A stretch of 64,000 nt of DNA from Turritopsis dohrnii (Eukaryota; Cnidaria; Hydrozoa; Anthoathecata; Oceaniidae). The notes under the pieces were generated by a model. That model ran no database searches, was not told where the DNA came from, and was given only the letters and a program-made list of their open reading frames with translations. Below, in pieces: positions 51,446-62,079 of this stretch (position 1 is its first letter; each line of letters opens with the position of its first letter). The position numbers and the translations under genes were made by a program. Location: positions 62,001-126,000 of the forward strand of contig BQMF02000471.1 in the NCBI GenBank assembly GCA_027922465.2, written 5' to 3'.

Positions 51446-51560
51446 GGGGGGGGGGGGGGGCTTAAAGCAATCCTAAATAGTGGCTTCAAGGAGGACCCAC
51501 CTTGGTTGGGTCCGAGTGGGAAAATTTGAGATTTTGGGATTCCAGATTGGCTAAAAACGC
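51446..51560. other. G15 tract and hAT-like debris next to the LINE tail
   Basis: Fifteen G's, then ACCCACCTTGGTTGGGTCC, which resembles the interior of the MITE at 41,843-42,131 (CCCCAACCATGGTGGGGCC). Probably part of an older element into which the LINE inserted. Confidence 0.35.
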
Positions 51561-51562
51561 AT

Positions 51563-51593
<31 letters not shown>

Positions 51594-51929
51594 GGAATAT
51601 TTATACAGGATGTACACTTCAATATTAAATAATATTGTTATTAATATGCGTCCTGTTTTCAAGTTAAAATGTATGAAATAAAAACGTATGAAATATTACA
51701 ATAAATACAATATATACAATAAAAGAGCGAGAAAAAGGAAAAACCACAAGCTTAAGAACGAAAAAATCAAAATAAGACGGTGTCAAAATATCAGAGAGCA
51801 AGGTTGGCATGCAAGAGCGACTAAGTAGTAAGGTGGGGCACATAATCCACTGAAGAAGACTGCTTGGTGTCCATCATGTCATATTTGAAATGTAAACACT
51901 AAAATCGTTTGCGTGGACAATGAAATAAA

Positions 51930-53909
51930 TTATTTGCAATAGTGCACTGAAACAAGCTTCTTAAAAATTTTCAGACTCTTCTCTTGCCTTATATTTAGAG
52001 GCAAAGAATTGTATAATTTTACACCCATGGAATAAAAACCTGAAGTAGCAAACTTCAGTTTAGTAGCAGGAACGTGAAGCAATAATCCATTGTTTCTAGT
52101 AGTTATTCCGTGTGTGTTGGTCTTGAAGTAATCAGTGTAACTGTCACAAAGCTCGTTATTCAAACATTTTTTCACCAGTGCAACTGCATGCTTATTTATC
52201 TCCTTGACCACCATCGGTTGTTTCTCTACCACTGCTTTCGCTATAAGTCGATCGATAGTTTGCAACTTCTTCAATTGTGTTTGATTGTAATTCAAGTTGA
52301 TTGTGCAATTATACGTGATACACGGCAGCACCATTCCTGTGTAGGTCTTCAACTTGGCTAATGGTGTCAACATCTTTGAGATCGACTTTATCAAACGAAG
52401 TTTGCCACAAGTTTTTCGGTACATTCGGTTGAAGTTACTTTTCAGGGATAGGGTGTTGTCTAGAATTGTTCCAAGGTACTTGTATTCTTTAGTGGCGGCA
52501 ATGGGTGTTTCGTTGTAATACAATAACAGTTCATCTCCTGATTTAGACAGCCTTTTAGATGTGCCGAACAGCATTGATTCTGACTTGCCTTTTTTCAGAT
52601 TAATAACAAGACCATTTTCTTCAAAATAAGAAGACACGTTTTTCAAGTCGTTGTTCAACAGTGTTTGAATAATGCATTTTGTTTTCCCTGCCACATACAT
52701 GACAGTGTCGTCAGCAAATTCGATGTCATTTGAATTTTGTAGACACTCGCCAAAGTCATTGAAATACACAAGAAAAAGTAACGGTCCTAAAATCGACCCT
52801 TGAGGTACACCACACGTCACATTCGTCAAGTCAGATTTCGAATTCTCAACTATACACATTTGTTTTCTGTTGAAAAGGTAGTCACTGAACCACTCGTGAG
52901 CTGCACCACTTATACCATAAGATGATAACTTTTCAAGAAGAACGGAGTGATTGAGCGTGTCAAACGCTTTTGAAAGATCTATATAAACTACCCCGACTAG
53001 GTTACCATTATCGACTTCTTTACGAATACTATCAGCTAACAAAATTGTTGCAAGCTCTGTAGATCTTCCTTTTCTGTATCCAAACTGGTGTTCTGATAAA
53101 AGCTTGTGATCCTCCAGATAATTCATGAGTTGTTTATGTATAGCTTTTTCCAGTATTTTGGACAAAGTAGGTAATAGAGAAATAGGACGGTAGTTTCCAC
53201 AATCGTCTGTATCGCCTCCTTTGTGAATTGGGGTCACTTTGGCAATCTTCCATTCAGTTGGAACCGTAGCAGTTTGTAGTGATAAGTTTATGATGTGCGT
53301 AAGCGGTGCTGCCAGAACTCCAGCAGCATCTTTCAAAAGACTCGGAGGAAGGTCGTCCCATCCGGCAGCTTTTTTGCGTTTGAGCGATTTCAATTCCTTT
53401 TCAACAAACACCTTACTAACGTATTCGAACTCGAACGTGTTATTGGTTCTCCGGTTGTGTCTTAGTGGGGTCTTCCAAATGAAGTTTCGCAATGGAAATA
53501 CCGTTAATTTCAGCTTGTTTGCAACAGTAGAATAGTAATAGCAGAACTTATTCGCTCTTTCGGTAAAGTCTGAACTGTCAACTGATGTACTATGTTGAGG
53601 CTTTTTCGTACTTTTTGATGGTATGATTTCTTTTATACATTTCCAGAACTTAGAGGGGTTTCTACAGTTTTCTGAAAGTAAATCACTGTGATATTTCTGC
53701 TTAGCATACTTAATTCTGTTGTTGCATCGGTTTTTCAGTGTTTTATAAGCAGACCAGTCAGATCCTTTATTGGTTTTTCTTGCTTTACGAAGAAGCTGAT
53801 CTCGAATGTTCATATCTTTTTTTATGTTGCAAGGTAACCATGGGGAACGTTTTCCTTTCACTCTTTTTTCGATTAATGGTGCGTGTTTATCTACTAAGGG
53901 AGAAAGAAT
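51930..53909 (-). CDS. LINE reverse transcriptase domain and C-terminal region
   Basis: An open frame of 643 residues from the internal start at 53,861. RT motifs in order: KRKKAAGWDDLPPSLLKDA, VTPIHKGGDTDDCGNYRPIS, YRKGRSTELAT, VVYIDLSKAFDTLNHSVLLE, CGVPQGSILGPLLFLVYFND, the catalytic FADDTV, NLKKGKSESMLFG and EYKYLGTILD. The C-terminal half (YTGMVLPCITYNCTINLNYN to the stop at 51,930) matches the shorter LINE copy at 36,451. It would prime on nicked target DNA. The frame upstream of it (53,910) is closed by a TAG, so translation from the natural start would not reach it. Confidence 0.9.
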   Translation of the reverse strand: MLSPLVDKHAPLIEKRVKGKRSPWLPCNIKKDMNIRDQLLRKARKTNKGSDWSAYKTLKNRCNNRIKYAKQKYHSDLLSENCRNPSKFWKCIKEIIPSKSTKKPQHSTSVDSSDFTERANKFCYYYSTVANKLKLTVFPLRNFIWKTPLRHNRRTNNTFEFEYVSKVFVEKELKSLKRKKAAGWDDLPPSLLKDAAGVLAAPLTHIINLSLQTATVPTEWKIAKVTPIHKGGDTDDCGNYRPISLLPTLSKILEKAIHKQLMNYLEDHKLLSEHQFGYRKGRSTELATILLADSIRKEVDNGNLVGVVYIDLSKAFDTLNHSVLLEKLSSYGISGAAHEWFSDYLFNRKQMCIVENSKSDLTNVTCGVPQGSILGPLLFLVYFNDFGECLQNSNDIEFADDTVMYVAGKTKCIIQTLLNNDLKNVSSYFEENGLVINLKKGKSESMLFGTSKRLSKSGDELLLYYNETPIAATKEYKYLGTILDNTLSLKSNFNRMYRKTCGKLRLIKSISKMLTPLAKLKTYTGMVLPCITYNCTINLNYNQTQLKKLQTIDRLIAKAVVEKQPMVVKEINKHAVALVKKCLNNELCDSYTDYFKTNTHGITTRNNGLLLHVPATKLKFATSGFYSMGVKLYNSLPLNIRQEKSLKIFKKLVSVHYCK

Positions 53910-54365
53910 CTATTTGAAGTAAAACCATGCCGTATTGACATCTTCGATCAGGTATATACGGGACCAGTCACATGATTTTAGATCGTTTTGAAAATGTTCG
54001 CGATTGTACTTCGTATAGTTTCTGCATTTTATTGTGCGATGCGCAAGTTTATAGTGATTAAGTTTTCTCACACATATAACACAGTCATGATCGCTCAGGC
54101 TTAATGGGATGACGTCAGTTTCTTTTATGTTTGATCTTTTGTTGACTAGTACAACATCGATTAACGTATTGGTTTCAGACGTAATTCGCGTACCTTTTTC
54201 AACTATTTGATGAAATCCCTGACATGCAATTATCTCTTTAAGTTCCTTGTGTGTCGAATTAACTTTATAATTTACATTAATGTCGCCCAGGAGAAACGTT
54301 TCCATTGAGAGACTGTTAACTTTGCATAACATGTCGGTAAAATAATCGTTGAAATCTTTAGGCAA
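53910..54365 (-). pseudogene. LINE endonuclease, C-terminal half
   Basis: Contains FLLGDINVNYKV (the GDxN of APE-type endonucleases) and PLSLSDHDCVICV (SDH motif), in a frame different from the N-terminal half and closed by TAG at 53,910. Confidence 0.85.
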
Positions 54366-55032
54366 GTAGTTTGATGAATCGGGGGGTCGATATATACATC
54401 CTACGAGTAAATTTTTTTCCTTTAAAAATGATTATTTCAATCCATATGCACTCTAGGTTGTCCTTTTCCAGATCTAGTCGGCGTTTCCAATTTAAATCGT
54501 TTGAAATATAGATCGCGACACCTCCACCATCACCTTTCATACGATTTTTGTGTATAAACTGGTAACCCGGCATTTCGTACAAATTTGCGTTGTCATAACA
54601 ACTGTCAGTTTTAATGTGAGTTTCTGATAAAGTTATGATAGTACTTTTGGTCGTAAAAAGCGCTTGTAAATTTTCCCTGTTATTGAACAATCCTCTAATA
54701 TTCTGGTGAATTAACTTGATTCCTCGAGAGTTCAATATTTCGTCTAATGTTGGTCCGGGACAGCTCTCAACGTCTCCACAGATAAGAACCAAAAGAACAA
54801 GCAAACATTTTCTCCTTATATGAACGTAAAAGTTCGGTGATGACGAAACAAATATGCTCGAATGAATAAAAGTTTCTTTTGGTTCTGTATACTTTCCTTC
54901 GTTTGATAATGTGGTACTCACTCCATCAGGTCCACAGAAACTCGGTTTTCTCACCAAAATCGAAAGATTCAAAAATACAAATATAAATCCATAAAAAGAT
55001 ATTTTTGACACGTCCGTCCGCAAGGCTGCCAT
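54358..55032 (-). pseudogene. LINE endonuclease, N-terminal half
   Basis: Starts at ATG 55,032. It has a hydrophobic stretch (FYGFIFVFLNLSILV), the CR1/L2-type CGDVESCPGP motif, IKLIHQNIRGLFNNRENLQA and TIITLSETHIKTDS (catalytic Glu of the APE fold), then GDGGGVAIYISNDL. The frame ends at 54,358 after an A7-associated frame change. Confidence 0.85.
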
Positions 55033-55040
55033 CTTTTAAG

Positions 55041-55402
55041 ACATAAATAAGATAAAATAAAGAAGTACATATTTATCTAGAAAGATACTTTTTAATCAAG
55101 ATTCTTCTGGAAGTACTGCAGTAATGATGATTTTTTCTTTTGTACAGACATTCTCTCTGTAGTTCCTTTCTCGCAACATCTATGTTAACTATATAGTGCT
55201 GCAACATGTGCTGTGAAAATATGAAATTCAGTTTCAAACACATAGTGCGAACGATATAAACATGGTCTTTATTGTTGATTTTATACCCAATACTTGAATT
55301 TGACATATATAGCTAATCATTTTTGTTTGTTAGGCATGATAATTACATAGTGTGTGCTCAAATTTCTTTTCACCTTGGAAAATTATTGGGGGAGCTACAG
55401 CG
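55041..55402. other. no gene seen
   Basis: AT-rich sequence between the LINE start and the C tract; nothing recognised. Confidence 0.4.
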
Positions 55403-55433
<31 letters not shown>

Positions 55434-55457
55434 AGCCCCTGCGGTTGCTACGGCACT
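55403..55457 (-). mobile_element. hAT-like terminus with a C31 tract
   Basis: On the minus strand CAGTGCCGTAGCAACCGCAG is a typical hAT end, followed by GGGGCTGG and 31 G's, then GCGCTGTAGCTCCCCC. The other end of this element was not identified. Confidence 0.5.
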
Positions 55458-55622
55458 GATGAGTTTCAACGAGGAATGTTAAAATATTAAAATGATCAAT
55501 CGCTACAAAGCCAAGGATAAAAATATCTTTGTTTCAACCAAAAGATATACATAATAACCCAACATTTATTCAATTCAACTTTCGTCCTTCAATTTTGTTT
55601 TAATCTTAAAAATATTCAACAT

Positions 55623-56708
55623 TCAATGTGGGATCCACCTTTGAATATACAAAGCAACCTTTTTCTGCATAGCTCGAAAGACACTCCTAATTTCAGCAGG
55701 TTTCTGACGAAGCAAATTGAATTCATCCACAATTCTGCGCCTCAAATCAACAAGATCTCGTGGAGGTGTCCAATAAACCTTTTGCTTTAGACATCCCCAA
55801 AGATAAAAATCACAGGGTGTTAAATCAGGTGATTGGGGTGGCCATTCGGTGGCAGTACCAAGAGCAACAATGCGATTTTGAAATTTCTGTTGCAATAGAT
55901 TCTTTGTGGCATTTGCCCTATGGGCGGGTGCACCATCTTGAAACCACCACAAACCATCAAAGACCGGACCATATTTTTGGTAGTTATGAGCACAACCAGG
56001 GAAAGCAAACCTTTGCAGCATATCCCTGTACGTAGCACCATCTACTCGACGATTGAAAAAGTATGGACCGATGATGGTCCCATTTCCACATAAGGCTGCC
56101 CATACATGAAGGCTCTCACGACTATCACTCCTTTCGTAAGTGAAATCGTCAGGGCGTTGACCTTTGGGGGCGTAGCAGCGAACCCAATGATTTGACACTG
56201 GACCACTCATGTGAAAGATAGCCTCATCCCCAATGACAACGTTTGATAAAAAACGTATATTTCTAGACCTTGGTGAGAACCACCGGCAAAATCTTAATCG
56301 CCTGGCGCGATCCCCGTTTTTCAACTTCTGAACCATGGCTATTTTGTATGGATGCCATCTCAAATCTTTTCTTGTAATGTTGTTAAATGCCGTTTTCGTA
56401 ATACGAAGAAGGTTTCTTCTGCAGGATACACCTGGCTGCTGGTTTTGCATTAGTTGACTTACAGCATTTATATTTGCAGGAGTTTGAGCTGTTCTTCGTC
56501 TTCCACTGTTGCCCTTATTACGGTTATGACTGGTACCAAAATTCTCATATTTAAAAACATTTCTTTGGATCGTTGATTTCGACGGTGGTTGTCTGTTTGG
56601 GAAAGCCACTGCAAATGCATTCCTCACATTGACGTAACTTTTAGTTTCATACCACTTTTTAACCACGAACACTCGTTGGTCATTTGTTAACTGTACCATA
56701 CTTGCCAC
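55623..56708 (-). CDS. Tc1/mariner-superfamily transposase, DD41D type, intact ORF
   Basis: 361 residues from ATG 56,708 (MASMVQLTNDQRVFVVKKWY) to TGA, without interruption. The N-terminal helix-turn-helix (NRQPPSKSTIQRNVFKYENF) resembles DUF4817. The catalytic core is VVIGDEAIFHMSG (first Asp), WWFQDGAPAHRANATK (second Asp) and SPDLTPCDFYLWGCLKQK (third Asp). I count 41 residues between the second and third Asp, the spacing of the rosa/DD41D group. The flanks (55,460-55,620 and 56,710-57,300) show no TIRs that I can pair by eye. The absence of stops suggests recent activity or a captured gene. Confidence 0.9.
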   Translation of the reverse strand: MASMVQLTNDQRVFVVKKWYETKSYVNVRNAFAVAFPNRQPPSKSTIQRNVFKYENFGTSHNRNKGNSGRRRTAQTPANINAVSQLMQNQQPGVSCRRNLLRITKTAFNNITRKDLRWHPYKIAMVQKLKNGDRARRLRFCRWFSPRSRNIRFLSNVVIGDEAIFHMSGPVSNHWVRCYAPKGQRPDDFTYERSDSRESLHVWAALCGNGTIIGPYFFNRRVDGATYRDMLQRFAFPGCAHNYQKYGPVFDGLWWFQDGAPAHRANATKNLLQQKFQNRIVALGTATEWPPQSPDLTPCDFYLWGCLKQKVYWTPPRDLVDLRRRIVDEFNLLRQKPAEIRSVFRAMQKKVALYIQRWIPH

Positions 56709-57635
56709 TGTAATATTTTTTTCTCCCTCACAAAGCTAAATTCTCTTACAGAAAAATGATTTTTTTTGAAAAAAAATAAGGCTGTTAACACACTCTCAGA
56801 GGATTTTCGTGAAACTTTTTAAACATTTGTGTCTTTGTTACACCAAATCTTTTGCACTTGTTGAATTGCAAAACAAAAGAGTAATTGGTCGTAAATTCCA
56901 CATTTAATTGATGATTAAGAGTTCAGAAACCGTGACGAAAGTTTAAATCAATGATTTTAAGTCAAATTTTAATTTTAACTTAGGTAAAGTGTATATTTTC
57001 GAAAAGCTTATTTTATTTGTTATTTTTTGGTGTAAAAATTGCAAGGTTTAGTTGGATATTCCAAAAGTTTATCTTTTACTTCTCTCCTCTTATTTTAGGA
57101 CATACTGTATAACATAATTACCTCTTGTATCAAGCCTTCTTTTATTAATGTATGTAATTTGTATATTCCCTTAGACACTTTTAACGTACTTTTGTAAATC
57201 ATTTTACTCCTATAATTTTGTACATTCATTTTAACTGATGATGACTAGTGGACACTAGCCGAAACGTTTTTTAAAAAAAAATTTATTAAATTCAACATGA
57301 AGCTTCTGTCTTTCATATTTATTTTATATTACTTTGAAAGTAAATTTAATTTTAAAGAAAAAATAGTCACAAATTGCTATGTCTACTCTTCATTGTATTG
57401 GAAATAAATACAATAATCAAAAGCGCTTTAGTTAATCCAAATTTAGTTAATCCAAATTTTTTTTTACATTAAGTTGATATCAACTTCTCTTTCATAAACA
57501 TGACATCTGTTATCCATGTTTATGGTAATTTTCAAAGTTATTTTGACGACTTCTATAGATGTGTCTGGTAATACATAAAGTCTTTTGATATTATTTATAT
57601 TGGATAATTTTGTATAACCTATGTTATCCATTAAA
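56709..57635. other. no gene seen; AT-rich, with a hammerhead-like motif near 57,238
   Basis: Contains ACTGATGATGACTAGTGGAC followed by ACTAGCCGAAACG at 57,236-57,270. The rest is AT-rich. Confidence 0.35.
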
Positions 57636-57638
57636 ACA

Positions 57639-57977
57639 TCAAGTTTTTTTATAATGTAAACTGTCAGTGGCCTTTAGTTTATTAGTTGAACTTGAGGTAA
57701 AGCACAACAAACATGAGTCATCATGAGGAGAAAATGTATAAGCATTACCAACATATTTCGGTTTAATTGACAATTTATTTAGTTTACGATTGCAACCATT
57801 ACATAAATGCTTAGGAAACACATTTTCATCTTCTGTCAACACAGTAATACTGTAACATGTTTCTATCAACTCTGCATACAAATTACATTCCTTTGGATTT
57901 ACATATCCTCTACTAGGCACAATCTTCCGTCCACACCACTGACATGTAGATTTTAATATTTTTATGTGATTTTCCAT
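57639..57977 (-). CDS. small zinc-finger protein or exon (ZAD-like Cys4)
   Basis: ATG at 57,977 gives MENHIKILKSTCQWCGRKIV, with a first Cys pair (C-x2-C). A linker with CYSITVLTEDENVFPKHLC follows, and the second pair is CNGCNRKL. This C-x2-C ... C-x2-C spacing resembles the zinc-finger-associated (ZAD) dimerisation domain or the N-terminal zinc domain of some transposon proteins. A third pair (CLLCF) follows. About 112 residues, possibly the first exon of a larger gene on the minus strand. No partner exon was recognised. Confidence 0.5.
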   Translation of the reverse strand: MENHIKILKSTCQWCGRKIVPSRGYVNPKECNLYAELIETCYSITVLTEDENVFPKHLCNGCNRKLNKLSIKPKYVGNAYTFSPHDDSCLLCFTSSSTNKLKATDSLHYKKT

Positions 57978-60900
57978 ATTACTAAAATGTAATATACATT
58001 TAAAAAGAATCAACACTACTTCATTATGTATAACATTCCATAATGCCCCCGATTTTGCTATAATATATTATAGCTTTTAAAAAAATCAACATTGAAATAG
58101 AAATACATGCAAGAACACCTCAAAATAAAGAACTGGAGTTGTTTTGTTTTTCGTTCATTCAATAACCCCGCTGTTGACGTATCATTTTAAATTATTAATT
58201 TATGTAAGAGAAATACACAGAGATAACCCAGTAATAAAATGCCTAATCGTAGGAGAAACCGAGAAGGCGTGCAATTAAAAATAAAACAAGAGCCAGATGG
58301 CGCAAAACGGTAGCAGTAAAAGTACTTGCCACAAAAATGCTTTCGAAATTTTACTTAAAGTTCTGTAAAGGTTATTTTTTGAAGTATCTTGCTGGTGGAA
58401 AACAGGCATAAACGATAATGTTTAAACTACTAGTTGGTGTAAATAGGGTCTAATCGTAACACACCAGCAAATTAATTTATTAGAAGACAAAAGAATTATA
58501 CATGCTTGAGCTATTTATAACGTACATTTTTTTATATGAGCTTATGTAGAAAAAAACGTGTTTCCTCGATAAAAAAAATTATGTTTTTATTTATAATTTC
58601 TTGAAACCAAAAATGAATTCAAACAGAACTGCCTTTTTAAACTAGATCTTTGGTAACCTTAATCTACAAAGTGTAGATAGCTAACAAAGTGTAAAGTTAA
58701 TAAGAAGGTCTAAACTGAGCTTAACATGAAAAACATCTATTTTCAAGTACCACAGTACATTCAGTACCATAAGTAACCAAAAGTCCCAGACCTATTTGAT
58801 TAATATCCATTTCTTCATGAATTAAGTGATAAAATATTAAAGAAAACCTATTTTAAATGTTGTGATTTAAAATCTTCGAAAATTCAAAAGGCTGCGTTCT
58901 TTCATTAGAATTTATATTGAGTTTTTGTGAAGTCTCGCAGACTCTAAATCGTAGACTAAACTGCCATTTCGGCCGGGGTAGGAGGAGTAGTAGTAGTAGC
59001 AGGAGTCCACGGGTGTTTTAATACGGTATTCGCTATCGCTGCTACCGTAATAAAACGATGGAAATAACATAATATCAACGACATATCTTGCACGCCAATC
59101 ATAGAAATAAGTATTTATTCTTTAATTACATGATCAGTCTTAGCACTTGTAGCAGCTTCCCAACGTCTTTCACAATACTCAAAATGGCCATTTCAGAATT
59201 TTATTTACAAGTTTCTTTCATTTACCAGCATCTAGTGATATTCTATGTGAATTTTCACATATTTTACTGGATCCGAGGCAATTTTAAAGGTTTTCATGTA
59301 GTTTCATTTGAATAGGAGAAAATGGAAATTGATCAAGTATTTATAAAAAAAACATGGGACGAGCGCATCGCGCGTAAGTTTCTTTGAATTTAAAAACAAG
59401 CCAAATTTGAATAGAATTGAATAGCTTTGGAAATAGAGTTGTTTCTCCTTCTCTTTTTCTATCCTCCTAGAATTAGTCGAGTATATTACTTGAGTTACAG
59501 TGCATTCAATATTGATTTACTTCTTGCCTTACTTCCACTTCATCTCAGCATGGGTAGCCCAACTTTCAATTTTCAAGACAATGGGTAATAAGGCAAAAGT
59601 GAGTGCTTTGGTGTCATACATGACTGTGGACAATGACAAGTTTTGTTTTTTGCTTCTGTTTAGTTTTGCCATGGTTTTGTTAGTTGGGTGCCTGTGGTGG
59701 AAAGAGAGATAGATAACTGCCTCTTAGGCTATTAAAAGTACATAAATTTTCAGCTGTAAGTTTTCATATCACGGTTTTATTTTTGCAAATATAAAATATG
59801 TGATAATTCTAATTTTTTATCACTATTTCCTGTATTTTTTATTTCTTATGTGAATTTTAGTATGCTGTCCCAGCACTATCTATGAAAGTACATTTTTCCA
59901 CTGTTAGGGAATTTAAATTTTATATAAGACGATTGAGCATTTTTTTCTGCACATGCTGCTGGTGAAAACAATGTCTTTCCTGAACAACAGTTACTACCAT
60001 ACTTATGTAACAAAAGTTATATGCACACCATTCTGCTGCTTTATTTACTTGTATGACGTATATACTCAGTGAATCCTAGAGTAATTTTCAAGGCATTCAC
60101 TGCCAAATACATCCCAATTCCTGTGACGTTTTCAGCTATTTTCTGCAAAAGAAAATTCAGAAAATAACAATTACCAATTCACAGCTGACCATTTGGATAC
60201 AGTATATATACATATACATATATACCACTTCCGGTCAGATTTGATACAATGAGCTCATCTTTTTACAGAAATCTTAATTCGCAGCCACAAGAATGTTATA
60301 AAAGTCTTGTATGTTTGTCTTTCCATTATTAAAATTAAAACTTTGGTTGGGTTTTGGACAAAAAAAACAACAAATAAAATTTATTGAAGAATGACAAGAA
60401 TGTATCAAGAATGTATCCGTTATATCTTGCAATTAACGTTCAGAAAATAAAGTGCACAGTTTTTTATCCAAAATACCTGTCACAGTGCCAGGAAAACGGT
60501 TGATCAAAACAGAATTTTTTTATGTTAAATTTATTAGACATTTTGTAGTCTGAGAAAGGGATAGGGATAGGGAAATTCAGGACGAAAAGAGATTGTTTGA
60601 TTAGGTCAAGGAATGTCAGGCAATTTTGTTTTTTTAAGTCAGAGAATTTTTCTAGAAACGCATATAATATGCTTTTTATACATATTTTATCTGTTTATTC
60701 ATTAGAGTTTATAATACAAAAAATTATGTTCAGTATCGTTGGCTTCTAGATAAAACATTGGTAATTTGGTTGCCCAAATGTTTCAGCAAGATGTAAACTG
60801 TGCAAAGTCAACTTTGCCCTGTGGAAATATCGGTATCAAGGCAAAGGTCAAAATTTAAGAGTTAAGGGTCATGAATGTTGAAATAAGTTTGCCATGTTTC
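57978..60900. other. long stretch without a recognised gene
   Basis: AT-rich sequence; a short AGTAGTAGTAGTAG repeat occurs near 58,987. Several small ORFs (59,088-59,315, 59,500-59,712) show no family features and are not accepted. Confidence 0.5.
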
Positions 60901-60903
60901 AGT

Positions 60904-61026
60904 ATAATAGATAACAACGATTTAAAATTCTATATTTATTCAGCAGAAGCTTATCGGACTACGTCCATCATACAGTATTTTTTTTCTGCATAAATATAGA
61001 ATTTTAAATCGTTGTTATCTATTATA
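60904..61026. repeat. perfect 37-base inverted repeat (hairpin)
   Basis: Arms 60,904-60,940 and 60,990-61,026 (TATAATAGATAACAACGATT and complement, continuing through TAAAATTCTATATTTAT) with a 49-base loop. No target duplication found. Confidence 0.85.
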
Positions 61027-61189
61027 ATGATCATGAAGGTTTTTCAAATTTTTTCATGGAACGAAATTCATCATCTTCAGCAACACAATAACACAAACCA
61101 GATACAATAGTATCAACAGATTCTACTTCTTATGCCACTGCCACACCTTTCCAGTCTACTATTTCTTCGAAATTTCCTTGATTGAGGCA

Positions 61190-61680
61190 AACTTAATGTA
61201 GAGATTCGTTGGACATTAAGAAATGTTTTATGTTGTTACAGTAGCTCCATATTTTAAGGAGAAACTGAAAAAGAAAATAGCTTTATCAGTTGGTTTGTTT
61301 CAGTTTTGATGAAAGTCTGAATAAAGTTATCCAGAGTTGTTAGATGGACTTTGGGATAATGATGAAAAGAGAGTACAATTGAGATTCTGTAATTTCATGT
61401 ACTTAGGGCATGCAAGGCATAAAGATTTGTTCCTATATTTTACCGATGGTTTGGTAGGTTGGGATCATTCCAAATTAATCGAGATATCAATGGATGGTCC
61501 ATCAGTGTTTTGGAAATTTATGGAAAAAGTGAAATAATCTTGCAAAGAAAGTCGTTTGCCTAAAGTAATCAACATTGGTAGCTGTTCTTTACACGTTGTA
61601 CATGGTGCCTTTAAGACAGGTGCTGAAATCTGTTGAAGCCAAAGAAACAAAAACTCCTGTTGGAGTGAATAAATAACTTA
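61190..61680 (+). pseudogene. degenerate TE-associated gene fragment
   Basis: Scattered plus-strand pieces in three frames: FSFDESLNKVIQ near 61,300, then NFMYLGHARHKDL, LIEISMDGPSVFWKFMEKVK and, in another frame, VINIGSCSLHVVHGAFKTGA at about 61,564-61,625. These belong together in a protein family that I have seen only as a repeated, probably transposon-derived gene in invertebrates. The frame changes several times, so this copy is dead. Confidence 0.6.
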
Positions 61681-62079
61681 GCTTTGCTGATATTTTGTCT
61701 TTCTTAAATTTTTTGTTTTGCTAGTTCATTCTTTGTTAAAACTTTTCTACTGTTTATGCTTGAAACTTTCTGTTTTGTCAGTATAGTCCACTCAACTGTC
61801 TGTCAAGGCATTGTAATATGCAGTTTCTTTAGTCAGATTACACTGTTGGTTGTTTCGGATCCAGCTTATACTAGATGACATTTTTTTTATTTTCGAGTGA
61901 CGTTTTGTATTTGCTATTGCTTCAGGAGTTGTTAGCCTAAAGTCAGGAAAGAACATATGTATTTAAGAAAAAGTCAGGGAAATACCTTATCATTTTCAGG
62001 ATTTTTGTCAGGAAAAATAGTATACTTTTCAGGAAAAGTCAGGGAATTTCTTAGGTTAAGGGCTTACGAACCCTGTGAA

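Larger units (their letters stand above)
51557..55040 (-). mobile_element. nearly complete LINE (CR1/L2-like) on the minus strand
   Basis: Endonuclease part, then reverse transcriptase, in one protein order over about 3.1 kb (55,032-51,930). It is followed by a 3' UTR ending at CCTGTATAAATATTCC and a (TAAA)n tail (51,561-51,593 on the plus strand). Lesions: a frame change near 54,365, beside an A7 run, and an in-frame TAG at 53,910-53,912. The RT frame itself is intact over 643 residues. Confidence 0.9.

Noticed and set aside
52720..52750. FADD instead of YADD in the LINE reverse transcriptase as an anomaly
   Set aside because: FADD is common in active LINE polymerases.
59500..59712. 70-codon ORF with hydrophobic ends (possible membrane peptide)
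   Set aside because: No splice context, no family features; AT-rich sequence easily yields such frames.
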